Shown: positions 1 to 7,552, numbered from the stretch's first letter. The stretch: DNA of 64,000 bases from Dactylosporangium aurantiacum (GCF_000716715.1 NZ_JNYJ01000009.1:186001-250000); one strand, 5' to 3'. The notes: generated by a model from the letters alone, not told the origin. A program made the numbers and translations.

Positions 1-92
1 TGCCACACGGGGGTCGCCACCGGCCGGCCGTCCTTGCGGAACGTGGTGAGGCTGACCTGCTTGCGCCGGCCGAGGATGTCCAGGGTGCTCAT
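1..92 (-). CDS. PPOX-class F420-dependent oxidoreductase, N-terminal fragment
   Basis: Only the first 30 or so codons lie in the window; the rest runs off the left edge. The translation starts MSTLDILGRRKQVSLTTFRK and continues with DGRPVATPVW, which is the typical opening of the PPOX-type (pyridoxamine 5'-phosphate oxidase-like split beta-barrel) F420- or flavin-binding enzymes of actinobacteria. The ATG overlaps the TGA of the upstream gene by four bases (ATGA), so translation is probably coupled. Members reduce or oxidise small substrates with F420H2; the substrate here is unknown. Family call is fairly firm despite the short fragment. Confidence 0.75.
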   Translation of the reverse strand, partial: MSTLDILGRRKQVSLTTFRKDGRPVATPVW

Positions 93-1045
93 CGCTCCAC
101 GGTAGGGCGCAGCCACGGCTCGACGCGCAGCAGGTCGAAGCCGATGGCGTGCAGCTGGTCGTGCAGCTCGGGGGTGAGCATCATGAGCTCGACGGTGAAC
201 ACGTCGTCGCCGCCGACGGACCAGATGCCGTTGGCCGGGTCGGACATCAGCGGGTCGAGGCCGGCGCTGACCTGCTCGCGCAGCTGCTCCTGGCGGGCGA
301 TGCTGGGGCGGCCGGGCGCCGCGACCACGCACAGGTTGCCGTCGAACAGCTTCCGCAGCTGCCGTTCCTCCTGCGCCGGGTCACCCGCGACGACCTCGAC
401 GACCGTCACCTCCTTCGGCTGCGGGCCGGTCGTGACGCCGGTCGGCGGGCCGTCGGGGTATGCGACCCGCAGCGGCCGGAACCGGTCCGGGTGCTGGTCG
501 TAGATGTACTGGTGCAGGGCGTTGTTGTCGGCGCCGCCGCCGGCGCTCCAGCCGCCCTTCGGGGTCGGGCACGGCACCGTGTCGTCGACCCCGACCGCCG
601 CGGGTGGTGCCGGCGGGCCCTGCCAGGTCACCTGCAGCACGCCGGCCCGCCAGGTGCCGCGCAGCTTCGCCTGGCCGACGGTGACGCCCTTGACGACGGA
701 CGCGCCGGTGAGCTTCGCCGGGTCGAGACCGGCGACGTCGACGCCGAGCGAGCACGCCGGCGGCCCGTCGTCGACCCGGCCGATCGCCGGCACGGGCGCG
801 GGCGCGCAGAACCTGGCCGGTTTGCCGGGCGCGGCGATCACCTGCCCGCTCGCCTCGACGACGTCGCCGTCCTTGACGACCAGCGCCGCCGGGTCCGTCG
901 CGCCGGACGCGACCGGTGGCGGCGCCTGCTGCTGCGGGGTGGCTGGAGGGCGGTTCACCACCAGGACCACCGCGACCAGTGCGACGAGGGTGCCGACCCC
1001 CGCCGCGACGATCACCGGCCAGCGCCTGCGTCCATCGTTCGTCAT
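89..1045 (-). CDS. Membrane-anchored hypothetical protein with large external domain
   Basis: 318 aa. A short basic N-terminus (MTNDGRRRW) is followed by one hydrophobic segment at about residues 10-30, then a Pro/Gln-rich linker and roughly 270 residues of soluble sequence, so the protein probably sits in the membrane with most of its mass outside. I do not recognise the family. Cysteines occur in the external part and could pair. The ATG was chosen because it overlaps the TGA of the hydrolase gene by four bases; an upstream in-frame start would run through the hydrolase 3' end. The downstream PPOX gene also overlaps by four bases. The whole 2890-to-1 stretch therefore looks like one transcription unit. 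Confidence 0.7.
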   Translation of the reverse strand: MTNDGRRRWPVIVAAGVGTLVALVAVVLVVNRPPATPQQQAPPPVASGATDPAALVVKDGDVVEASGQVIAAPGKPARFCAPAPVPAIGRVDDGPPACSLGVDVAGLDPAKLTGASVVKGVTVGQAKLRGTWRAGVLQVTWQGPPAPPAAVGVDDTVPCPTPKGGWSAGGGADNNALHQYIYDQHPDRFRPLRVAYPDGPPTGVTTGPQPKEVTVVEVVAGDPAQEERQLRKLFDGNLCVVAAPGRPSIARQEQLREQVSAGLDPLMSDPANGIWSVGGDDVFTVELMMLTPELHDQLHAIGFDLLRVEPWLRPTVER

Positions 1046-1875
1046 GATGGTGTGACGTCGCGGCCGGCGGGGTGGTTCCCGGTGTGCCGCAGCAGTTCGG
1101 TGGTGAAGCGGTCCCACAGCTGCGGCGGCAGGTCGTGCCCCGCGCCGGGCAGCACGACCAGGCGGGCGCCGGGGACCGCGTCGCGCACCGCGGTGCCGTG
1201 CGGCAGCGGCAGCAGCGGGTCCATGTCGCCGTGTACGACCAGCGCCGGCACCCGCAGCTCGCCGAACCCGCCGCCGGCGGGCGGGTCGAACCGCATCGCG
1301 TAATGGTTGGCCGCGGTGGCGATGTCCTTGGCCCGGGCGGCGTCGCGGCGGGCGAGGTCCAGGGTCGCGGCCTCGTCGAAGTAGGGTGAGCCGCCGGCGT
1401 ACGCGCGGACCACGGCCACCGTGTCGGCGACCGCGTCACCGGTCGGTGCCGGGTGCCGCACCGCCGGCGGCGGCAGCCCGTCGGCGCCGGTGGAGGTGCT
1501 CACGAACGTCAGCGTCGCCACCCGCCGCGGGTGGTCCACGCCGAGGATCAGCCCGATCCCGCCCGACATCGACCGGCACACGACGTGGGCGCGGTCCACG
1601 CCGAACGCGTCGAGGACGCCGAGCGCGTCACGGGCCAGGTCGGTGCTGCTGTAGTCGGGTTCGCCGGGCGGGCAGGCGGTGGAGCGGCCGGTGTCGCGCT
1701 GGTCGTAGCGGATCACGAACCGGCCGCCGGCCGCGATCCGCTCGCACAGCGCGGCGTCCCACCACAGCATCGACGCGGCCGCGCCGTCGATGAGCAGGAC
1801 CGCCGGGTCGGCCGGGTCCCCGAACGTCTCCGCGCACAGCTCGACCCCGTTGACGTGCAGCATCGTCTCGGTCAT
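1042..1875 (-). CDS. Alpha/beta hydrolase, atypical nucleophile elbow
   Basis: 277 aa, usual length for single-domain alpha/beta hydrolases of the aclacinomycin methylesterase/haloperoxidase type. Visible elements: oxyanion-region strand AVLLIDG near residue 25, RYDQRDTGRS near 56, candidate nucleophile Ser in CRSMSGG near 106, acid DMDPLLP near 215 and catalytic His in GAGHDLP near 246. The family normally has G-x-S-x-G at the elbow; here the first Gly is Cys and the last is Ser, although Gly-Gly follows. The acid and His are in place, so it may still be active with altered geometry. It starts four bases after the preceding gene and overlaps the next by four. Substrate unknown. Confidence 0.85.
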   Translation of the reverse strand: MTETMLHVNGVELCAETFGDPADPAVLLIDGAAASMLWWDAALCERIAAGGRFVIRYDQRDTGRSTACPPGEPDYSSTDLARDALGVLDAFGVDRAHVVCRSMSGGIGLILGVDHPRRVATLTFVSTSTGADGLPPPAVRHPAPTGDAVADTVAVVRAYAGGSPYFDEAATLDLARRDAARAKDIATAANHYAMRFDPPAGGGFGELRVPALVVHGDMDPLLPLPHGTAVRDAVPGARLVVLPGAGHDLPPQLWDRFTTELLRHTGNHPAGRDVTPS

Positions 1876-1879
1876 ACGG

Positions 1880-2890
1880 TCAACCTATGCCGCCGCCGGC
1901 CGCGGCGCGCGGCGCGGCCGGCGGCTGGGGCGGATCGGTGGCGGCGGCGGCCGGCGGTTGCGGCGGTTGGGTGGCGTGGGCGGCCGGTCGCGGTGGTCGG
2001 GTGGGGTGGGCGGGTGGTTGCGGCGGTTCGGTGGCGCGGACGGTGGCGAAGGCGTGGGCGGCGTTGGGGTAGCGGTCGGCGTACGTGGCGGGGTGCAGCT
2101 TCTCACCGGCGGCGATCCACGCGCGCCGGTGCCGGAGCATGTCGTCGACCAGGCCGGCGACCGGCAGCCGGTCCAGCACCGACAGCAGGGTGCGCCGCAG
2201 CGGCCGGGGGACGGTCGCCAGCCGCGGCCGGTGGGCGAGGGAGCCGGTCCCGCCGGAGCGCACGACGAGGATGCGCAGCACGTCGGTGGCGGTGTCGACG
2301 CTGTCGGCCACCCGCGCGACGGCGGTGTCGTCGGGGTGTTCGAGGAGCCAGGCGAGGACGACGGCCTTGGTCTCCCGGGCCGGGATGCGCCGCGGCAGCC
2401 ACGACAGGTCGTGCCTGGGGTGTGCGGCGAGCAGCGCGAGCAGGTCGGTGGCGTCGCCGGGCGGCAGGAGACCGGGCCGGGCGAGCAGGGTGTGCAGCTC
2501 GGCGGTCAGGTCGGCGGCGGGGTCGGTGGACAGGTGCAGCGTCCGCGGCTCGCCGGGCGGCCGCGCCCCGGCGTCCACGAGCCGGTCACAGTCGGCGAGC
2601 AGGCGCTCCGCAGTGGCGGCGAGGGTTGTGGCGTCCAGGTGCAGCAGGGCCGCCCGTAGCCGCGGCGACATCCGCCAGCCGCGTGCCTCGAGCCGCGCCG
2701 ACAACCCCTCGACCGGGTGCCCGCCGTGCTCCCCGCCGTGCTCCCCGCCGTGCTCCCCGCCGTGCTCCCCGCCGTGCTCCCCGCCGCCGTCACCCGGTCC
2801 GTCCGAGGTGGACAGTGCGACCGCGGACCGGCGGCGCAGCAGCAGCTGCGCGGGCGTGGCGTGCGCCCGGGTCGGGACGGTCGTGGACAA
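1880..2890 (-). CDS. Hypothetical protein with (Glu-His-Gly-Gly) repeat and proline-rich tail
   Basis: About 336 aa, not recognised. The start chosen is a TTG at 2890 preceded by GAGGGGG at good ribosome-binding spacing; no ATG is available before the repeat. Order: about 30 residues with a TPAQLLLRRR segment, five tandem EHGG units, an Ala/Leu-rich helical domain (about residues 55-270), and a tail of Pro-Pro-Gln, His-Pro-Thr and similar low-complexity stretches. The helical part ends with HRRAWIAAGEKLHPATYADR, the most conserved-looking stretch. No signal peptide or membrane segment is seen. It lies four bases upstream of the alpha/beta hydrolase and heads that cluster. The His-rich repeat might bind metal, but that is speculation. 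Confidence 0.55.
   Translation of the reverse strand: MSTTVPTRAHATPAQLLLRRRSAVALSTSDGPGDGGGEHGGEHGGEHGGEHGGEHGGHPVEGLSARLEARGWRMSPRLRAALLHLDATTLAATAERLLADCDRLVDAGARPPGEPRTLHLSTDPAADLTAELHTLLARPGLLPPGDATDLLALLAAHPRHDLSWLPRRIPARETKAVVLAWLLEHPDDTAVARVADSVDTATDVLRILVVRSGGTGSLAHRPRLATVPRPLRRTLLSVLDRLPVAGLVDDMLRHRRAWIAAGEKLHPATYADRYPNAAHAFATVRATEPPQPPAHPTRPPRPAAHATQPPQPPAAAATDPPQPPAAPRAAAGGGIG
2726..2785 (-). repeat. Five perfect 12-bp tandem repeats inside a gene
   Basis: On the plus strand the unit is gtgctccccgcc, five exact copies in a row. On the coding (minus) strand the repeat is in frame and encodes (Glu-His-Gly-Gly)n. Exact copies imply recent slippage and probable copy-number variation between strains. 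Confidence 0.95.
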
Positions 2891-3042
2891 GCTCCGGGCC
2901 CCCTCGTGATCAGTGCGGGGCCGGGAAGTGGGCGCGCTGGAAGGGCTTCGTGCCGGCGGACCGGCTACGACAGGAGAAGGAAGCACGCCCGGGGCCGGCC
3001 CCGCACGGTGCACGATACCCGTGCCGGCAACCGGGTCGCGGA

Positions 3043-3540
3043 TCAGGCGGTGCTGACGGTGAACCAGGCGACGGCGCGGTCGGGGTCGGCGTACAGGTCG
3101 ACGGTGCGGCCCTTGTGCTGCCGCGGGAAGTCGCCGCCGTGCCGCCAGCGGACCGCTTCGGGCAGGAACGGCCGCAGCGTGTCCCGGACCGGCGGTGCCC
3201 CGGTGGCGGCCGGCCAGGCGGCGAACGCGGCGGCGTCGGTGTCGCGCAGGCGCAGCACGCCCTCGGCGCGCCAGTCGGTCGGGCCGGGCGCCCGCGAGCA
3301 GGGGACGCCGAGCGTGCCGGCCTGCCAGTGGATCTCGACGTAGTCGCCGATGCCGGGGACGTCGTCGGCGGTCCAGTCGCGGCCGGTGCGGATCGCCGCG
3401 GCGTCGGCCTGGGCCTGCTGGGTGCACGTGCGGTCCTCGCGGTCGGCGGCGGCCGCGAGGCGGTCCACCGCGACCATGCCCGCCGCGAGTGCCGCGGCGC
3501 AGAGTCCGCCGGCGATCAGTACTACGGTCCGGGTCCGCAC
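3043..3540 (-). CDS. Small membrane-anchored hypothetical protein
   Basis: 165 aa from a GTG start (MRTRTVVLIAGG). One N-terminal hydrophobic segment spans about residues 4-22, then a soluble region with two cysteines (near CTQQ and PCSR). Tryptophans recur in the soluble part (WTADD, IHWQAG, DWRAE, RWRHGG), suggesting a compact external domain. The family is not recognised. The GTG was preferred over an ATG 15 codons upstream because the hydrophobic segment then sits at the N-terminus as an anchor or uncleaved signal. It stands alone between a repeat-rich spacer upstream and about 150 bp without coding signal downstream. Confidence 0.6.
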   Translation of the reverse strand: MRTRTVVLIAGGLCAAALAAGMVAVDRLAAAADREDRTCTQQAQADAAAIRTGRDWTADDVPGIGDYVEIHWQAGTLGVPCSRAPGPTDWRAEGVLRLRDTDAAAFAAWPAATGAPPVRDTLRPFLPEAVRWRHGGDFPRQHKGRTVDLYADPDRAVAWFTVSTA

Positions 3541-3570
3541 GCCGCCAGGGTAACGGTGCCGCGCTCGTCC

Positions 3571-3673
3571 CAGCGGCCCTGTCACGGCCGCCCTGTCCCA
3601 GCGGCCCTGTCACGGCCGCCCTGTCACGGGTGCCCTGTCACGGGTGCCCTGTCACGGGTGCCCTGTCACGGCT
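3571..3673. repeat. 14-bp tandem repeat array
   Basis: The plus strand carries gccctgtcacgggt repeated with 14-base periodicity; four units at 3618-3673 are near-perfect and the earlier part is two 28-bp units of diverged copies. It fills the gap between two minus-strand genes, and the last unit supplies the TGA stop of the DUF2306 gene. Confidence 0.9.
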
Positions 3674-4166
3674 CGACCGGTGCCGGGGTCTTCGCCGCGC
3701 GGCGGCGCCGGCTGGCGGCGATGACGGCGGCCGCGACGAGCAGGCAGGCGGCCGCGGCGACGGCGAGGCCGAGCGGCTCGTGCACCAGCCACTGCGGGAT
3801 GTCGCGCGACGGCACGGCCACGGCACCGGCGAACGCGCCCAGCAGACCGAAGTACGACCCGGTCATGAACCGGCGGTGCGTCTCGACCCGGTGGGTGAGC
3901 GCGGCCCAGAGCCCGATGGACAGCGTGACGAAGGTGAACGCCGACAGGCCGTGGATCCAGCTGAAGTGGCCCGGGGTGAGCTCCTTGATGAAGAACGAGC
4001 TCAGAACCGTCCAGTACATGGCGACGACCCAGACCCGGCCGACGAGGCGGTGGGGGCGGTCGCCCTTCGGGTTGCGGCGCAGGTTCCAGGCGCCCAGGAG
4101 CATGGCGATGGTGGCGCCGCTGGCGTGCAGCGGGATCAGCACGCCGATAACGCTGTTATTGCTCAT
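3666..4166 (-). CDS. DUF2306-type membrane protein
   Basis: 166 aa with about four to five hydrophobic segments: IGVLIPLHASGATIAMLLGAW, VWVVAMYWTVLSSFF, FTFVTLSIGLWAAL, YFGLLGAFAGAVAV and a C-terminal helix followed by an Arg-rich end. HxSG in the first helix, R-P-H-R-L-V-G-R in the loop, and H-G-L-S-A-F fit the DUF2306 family of small actinobacterial membrane proteins of unknown function. The ATG lies inside an ATAACA-type palindrome and a -10-like TATAAC ends about six bases before it, so the mRNA is probably leaderless. It is divergent from a TetR-family regulator whose likely operators cover both promoters, so it is the most likely target of that repressor. Confidence 0.8.
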   Translation of the reverse strand: MSNNSVIGVLIPLHASGATIAMLLGAWNLRRNPKGDRPHRLVGRVWVVAMYWTVLSSFFIKELTPGHFSWIHGLSAFTFVTLSIGLWAALTHRVETHRRFMTGSYFGLLGAFAGAVAVPSRDIPQWLVHEPLGLAVAAAACLLVAAAVIAASRRRRAAKTPAPVEP

Positions 4167-4180
4167 AACATTGTTATAGT
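4147..4180. promoter_or_regulatory. Twin TetR operators over back-to-back leaderless promoters
   Basis: Two 13-bp palindromes, ATAACGCTGTTAT (4147-4159) and ATAACATTGTTAT (4165-4177), are centred 18 bp apart. On the plus strand TATAGT (4175-4180) ends seven bases before the TetR ATG at 4188. On the minus strand TATAAC (4177-4172) ends about six bases before the DUF2306 ATG at 4166. Repressor on these sites would block both genes. Confidence 0.75.
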
Positions 4181-4187
4181 CGGCGGC

Positions 4188-4781
4188 ATGGCATCCGTCA
4201 ATGAAGTTCGGCTGGAGGCCCGGCTCGTCGACGAGGCGGCCCGGCTGCTGGGCGAGCACGGGCCCGCCGGGCTGTCGCTGCGCAAGGTCGCGGCCGCCGC
4301 CGGGGTCTCCACGATGCCGGTCTACACGCTGTTCGGCGACAAGGAGGGCCTGCTCGCGGCCATGCACCGGGAAGGGTTCCGCCGCCTCGGCGCCGCCCTC
4401 GCCGCAGTGCCGCCCACCGCCGACCCGCTCGCCGACCTGGCCGCGCTGGGGATCGCGTACCGGCAGGCGGCGCTGTCCAGCCCGCACCTGTACGGGCTGA
4501 TGTTCGGCCGGGCCGTCCCGCAGTTCCAGCCGTCGGCGGCGGACCGGGAGGCGGCGGACGCCACGTACCAGCCGCTCGTGGACGGGGTGGCCCGCTGCCA
4601 GCAGGCCGGGGTCTTCGGTGCCGGTGACCCGCGCCGCGTCGCGCTGCATCTGTGGGCGGTCGCGCACGGGATGGTGAACCTGGAGCTCAACGGGCAGCTG
4701 CCGGAGCTCGGGGCGGCCGCCGAGGAGCTGTACGTCGAGGCGCTCGGTTACGCGGGCCTGCCGTTCGTCGCCACGATGTGA
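4188..4781 (+). CDS. TetR/AcrR-family transcriptional regulator
   Basis: 197 aa. N-terminal helix-turn-helix: LVDEAARLLGEHGPAGLSLR, then KVAAAAGVSTMPVYTLFGDK, the classic TetR recognition region (residues about 10-50). The remainder is an all-helical ligand/dimerisation domain of the WHG-like type found in many TetR proteins. The ATG follows a TANNNT hexamer by seven bases, so the transcript is probably leaderless. Two palindromes in the divergent promoter region suggest autorepression and control of the adjacent DUF2306 gene. Ligand unknown. The gene ends at a perfect 14-bp hairpin shared with the convergent MMPL operon. Confidence 0.9.
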   Translation: MASVNEVRLEARLVDEAARLLGEHGPAGLSLRKVAAAAGVSTMPVYTLFGDKEGLLAAMHREGFRRLGAALAAVPPTADPLADLAALGIAYRQAALSSPHLYGLMFGRAVPQFQPSAADREAADATYQPLVDGVARCQQAGVFGAGDPRRVALHLWAVAHGMVNLELNGQLPELGAAAEELYVEALGYAGLPFVATM

Positions 4782-4805
4782 GCGCGGTGCCGTAGCGGAA
4801 ACGGC

Positions 4806-4842
4806 CGTGTCGCGGCACCCGGGGGTCCGGTGCCGCGACACG
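4806..4842. terminator. Bidirectional terminator hairpin
   Basis: Perfect 14-bp inverted repeat (cgtgtcgcggcacc) around a 9-base loop, placed between the stop codons of the convergent TetR and MMPL genes. There is no U-tract, as is common in actinobacteria. Confidence 0.85.
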
Positions 4843-4849
4843 GGGTCCG

Positions 4850-6892
4850 TCAGCCGGGCAGGCCGGCGGTCACCCTCGCGGGTGGTGGTGCGGCGGGCTG
4901 GTGGGCGTGCCGGCTCGGCCACCACAGCCGCGGACCCACGTCGATCGCCAGGGCCGGCACCAGCAGCGTGCGGACCACGAACGTGTCGAGCAGCACGCCG
5001 AGCGCGACGATCAGACCCATCTGCACCGCCGCGACGAACGGCAGCAGCACCAGCACCCCGAACGTCCCGGCCAGCACCAGCCCGGCGCTGGTGATGACGC
5101 CGCCGGTGGCGACGAGGGCGGTGAGCATCCCGTCGCGGTTGCCGCGGGTCGCCACCTCCTCGCGTGCCCTGGTCATGAGGAAGATGGTGTAGTCCACGCC
5201 GAGCGTGGTGAGGAACAGCCAGGCGTACAGCGGCATGCCGTGCACGATGTTCGGGTGCCCCAGCGCCTGGAAGACCAGCCCGCACAGGCCCATCGCGGCC
5301 ACGTAGGACACCGCCACGCTCGCGGCCAGCAGCAGCGGCGCGACCAGGGCGCGCAGCAGCAGGACCAGCACGACGAGGACCACGGCGAGGATCAGCGGCA
5401 CCACCACCAGGTTGTCGCGCTCCGAGGCCCGCCCGACGTCGACGGCGACCGCGGTCTCACCGCCGACCAGCGCGTCGGCACCCGGCACCGCGTGTACCGC
5501 CGCCCGCAGCCGGTCGATGGTGGCCTTCGCCGCGGGGGAGTCCGGCGGGTCGGTGAGGGTCGCCGCGACGCTCACCCAGCGCCCGTCCGCGGACCGGCCC
5601 GTCGCCGTCGCGTCGGCCACCCCGCCGGTGCCCTTCGCCGCCGCCACCACGCCGTCCACTGTGGACGAGGTGGCGACGATCAGCGCCGGTGACGACACGC
5701 CGCCCGCGTAGTGCCGGTCGATGAGGTGCTGACCGGCGACCGAGCCGACCTCGGTGGTGTACATCTGCGACGTGCTCTGCCCGAGGCGCAGGCCGGACAC
5801 GCCGAGCCCGAGCGCGACCAGGACCAGGGCGGTGACCGTCCACAGCATCCGCGGGCGCCGCCCGACCAGGTCCGCGGCGCGGTGCCAGAACGTGCGGCGC
5901 ACCACCGGCGCGGCGCCGAAGCGCGGCACGAACGGCCAGAACAGCCAGCGGCCCAGCAGCACCAGCATCGCCGGCAGCAGCGTCGTCATCACCGCGAACG
6001 ACACGATGATGCCGGTCGCGGCGATCGGTGCGAAGCTGCGCATGTCGTTCATCCGCGCGGCCAGCAGGCACAGCACCCCGACGCTGACCGTGGCGGCGGA
6101 GGCGAGGATCGCCGGGAACGAGCGGCGCACCGCGACCGACATCGCCGTCGTGCGGTCCGGGTGCAGGTGCAGCTCTTCGCGGTACCGGGCGATGAGCAGC
6201 AGCGCATAGTCGGTGCCGGCGCCGAAGACCAGCACCGTCATCATCGTGGTCAGGTCCGAGGTCACCGTCAGGTCCAGGTGCCGGCCCATCAAATAGACCA
6301 GCGCGGAGGACAGCTGGCTCGCCACCACCGCCGCGAGCAGCGGCACCACCCACAGCACCGGGCTGCGGTACGTGAGCAGCAGCAGCACCGCGACGATCCC
6401 CGCGGCGGCGATGAACAGCGTGGCGTCGGCGCCCTGGCCGGCGTCGTCGAGGTCGGACAGGGCACCCGCCGACCCGGTGACCTCGGCGCGCAGCCCGGCG
6501 GGCGAGTCGGACAGGGCGGCCTTGACCTGCTTCACGACGGCCTTGTCCGCCACCGGGAACGACAGCAGCAGCGCCTGCCCGTCCCGGCTCGCCGTGGCCG
6601 GCCCGACCACGTGACCCGTGGCGAGCCGCTCGAACACCGTCCGGTCGGCGTCCACCGCCGAGCGGTCGGCGTCGGTGAGCCCCCCGTCGCGGACGTACAC
6701 GACGACCGCCGTCGGCGTGTCCACGCCCGGGAACGCCTCCCTGGCCCGCAGCAGCGCCCGGGTCGCCTCCGCGTCCTGCGGCAGCACCAGCGCCGGATCG
6801 CTCGACGTGACGTCACCGATCTTCCCGGCCAGGGGTAGCAGCAGGAACCCGGCGACGAGCCACAGTCCGAGGACCGCGACCGCCCGCCTCAT
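4850..6892 (-). CDS. MMPL/RND-family transporter
   Basis: 680 aa, close to the usual 700-750 for actinobacterial MMPL proteins. Topology follows RND rules: TM1 at the N-terminus (AVAVLGLWLVAGFLLLPLAG), a large external loop, then a bundle of hydrophobic segments, a second external loop and a second bundle. The duplicated signature is visible as GAGTDYALLLIARYREEL in the first half and GVDYTIFLMTRAREE in the second; the membrane Asp-Tyr pairs are the expected proton-relay residues. Likely exports lipids or drugs by proton antiport. The ATG overlaps the stop of the coiled-coil gene by four bases, and the operon is headed by an ArsR-type regulator. Confidence 0.93.
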   Translation of the reverse strand: MRRAVAVLGLWLVAGFLLLPLAGKIGDVTSSDPALVLPQDAEATRALLRAREAFPGVDTPTAVVVYVRDGGLTDADRSAVDADRTVFERLATGHVVGPATASRDGQALLLSFPVADKAVVKQVKAALSDSPAGLRAEVTGSAGALSDLDDAGQGADATLFIAAAGIVAVLLLLTYRSPVLWVVPLLAAVVASQLSSALVYLMGRHLDLTVTSDLTTMMTVLVFGAGTDYALLLIARYREELHLHPDRTTAMSVAVRRSFPAILASAATVSVGVLCLLAARMNDMRSFAPIAATGIIVSFAVMTTLLPAMLVLLGRWLFWPFVPRFGAAPVVRRTFWHRAADLVGRRPRMLWTVTALVLVALGLGVSGLRLGQSTSQMYTTEVGSVAGQHLIDRHYAGGVSSPALIVATSSTVDGVVAAAKGTGGVADATATGRSADGRWVSVAATLTDPPDSPAAKATIDRLRAAVHAVPGADALVGGETAVAVDVGRASERDNLVVVPLILAVVLVVLVLLLRALVAPLLLAASVAVSYVAAMGLCGLVFQALGHPNIVHGMPLYAWLFLTTLGVDYTIFLMTRAREEVATRGNRDGMLTALVATGGVITSAGLVLAGTFGVLVLLPFVAAVQMGLIVALGVLLDTFVVRTLLVPALAIDVGPRLWWPSRHAHQPAAPPPARVTAGLPG

Positions 6893-7170
6893 TCGACGGT
6901 CCTGAGGATCGTCTCGATCGCCGCGGTACGGGTGCGCAGGTCCGCGACGTCGGTGGCGATGCGCTGCTGGGCGTCCATCGAGTTCTCCGCCAGCTGCTCG
7001 TACCGGCGCACCAGTTGCCGCAGGTCCTCCTGCTGCTGCCCGGAGACCTTCAGCTTGCGGTACTCCAACCAGCTGGCGACGGTGATGCCGATCAGGAACA
7101 GCACGGCAACCAGCAGGCCGAGGAAGGCGGTGAGCTCCGGCCAGGTGATCTCTTCCGCGCTCAGATACAT
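6889..7170 (-). CDS. Small membrane protein with coiled coil
   Basis: 93 aa. One hydrophobic segment at about residues 12-34 (AFLGLLVAVLFLIGITVASW), then a charged helix with heptad-like spacing (QQEDLRQLVRRYEQLAENS and IATDVADLRTRTAAIETIL) predicted to form a coiled coil on the cytoplasmic side. No known domain. The ATG shares one base with the TGA of the regulator gene and the TGA overlaps the MMPL ATG, so the three products are made together. It may be an accessory or assembly subunit of the transporter; that is inference from coupling only. Confidence 0.8.
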   Translation of the reverse strand: MYLSAEEITWPELTAFLGLLVAVLFLIGITVASWLEYRKLKVSGQQQEDLRQLVRRYEQLAENSMDAQQRIATDVADLRTRTAAIETILRTVE

Positions 7171-7514
7171 CAGGATCGCTCCTTGCTTCGAGGACCCGGG
7201 TCCGGGTCGGACAGGGTTTCGGCCGCCGCGGCCAGCGTGGCGGCGGTCAGGTGCAGGTCGAAGTCCGCGACCTCGTAGTACTTCATCGCCTTGCCGTCCT
7301 CGGAGAGCTCCAGGCTGCCGACGATCAGGCCGGCGGCCTCCAAGCGTTGGAGGTGCATGTGCAGCAGGGGCCGGCTCACGCCGATTTCCCGCGCGAGTCG
7401 GCTCACGTAGTCACGGCCGCCGGCAAGCTTCGCAACGATGCGCAGTCGCAGCGGGTTGGACAGTGCCGCCAGCATCTCGACCAGGTCGTCGCCGGTGGGC
7501 GGACTCGCCGTCAT
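7170..7514 (-). CDS. ArsR-type winged-helix transcriptional regulator
   Basis: 114 aa. The winged helix-turn-helix is visible: MLAALSNPLRLRIVAKLAGG, then YVSRLAREIGVSRPLLHMHL (recognition helix) and a wing EDGKAMKYYEV. There is no metal-binding Cys motif, so it is not a classic metal sensor; it resembles the ArsR/PadR-like regulators found in front of MMPL exporters. The ATG at 7514 has GGAG about six bases upstream. A 30-bp perfect palindrome lies right behind the ribosome-binding site, implying tight autoregulation of the whole three-gene operon. Confidence 0.88.
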   Translation of the reverse strand: MTASPPTGDDLVEMLAALSNPLRLRIVAKLAGGRDYVSRLAREIGVSRPLLHMHLQRLEAAGLIVGSLELSEDGKAMKYYEVADFDLHLTAATLAAAAETLSDPDPGPRSKERS

Positions 7515-7522
7515 GATGCTCC

Positions 7523-7552
7523 TTCACGTGTAAGAACTTTCTTACACGTGAA
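7523..7552. promoter_or_regulatory. 30-bp perfect palindromic operator upstream of ArsR operon
   Basis: The arm ttcacgtgtaagaa and its exact reverse complement are separated by two bases. The site begins nine bases before the regulator ATG, touching the Shine-Dalgarno region. It is A/T-richer than its surroundings. It is the probable binding site of the adjacent ArsR-type protein. Confidence 0.85.

Noticed and set aside
5711..6838. Long plus-strand open frame of His/Arg-rich sequence
   Set aside because: It is antisense to the MMPL gene and its composition is that of a complementary-strand shadow; no ribosome-binding site or domain.
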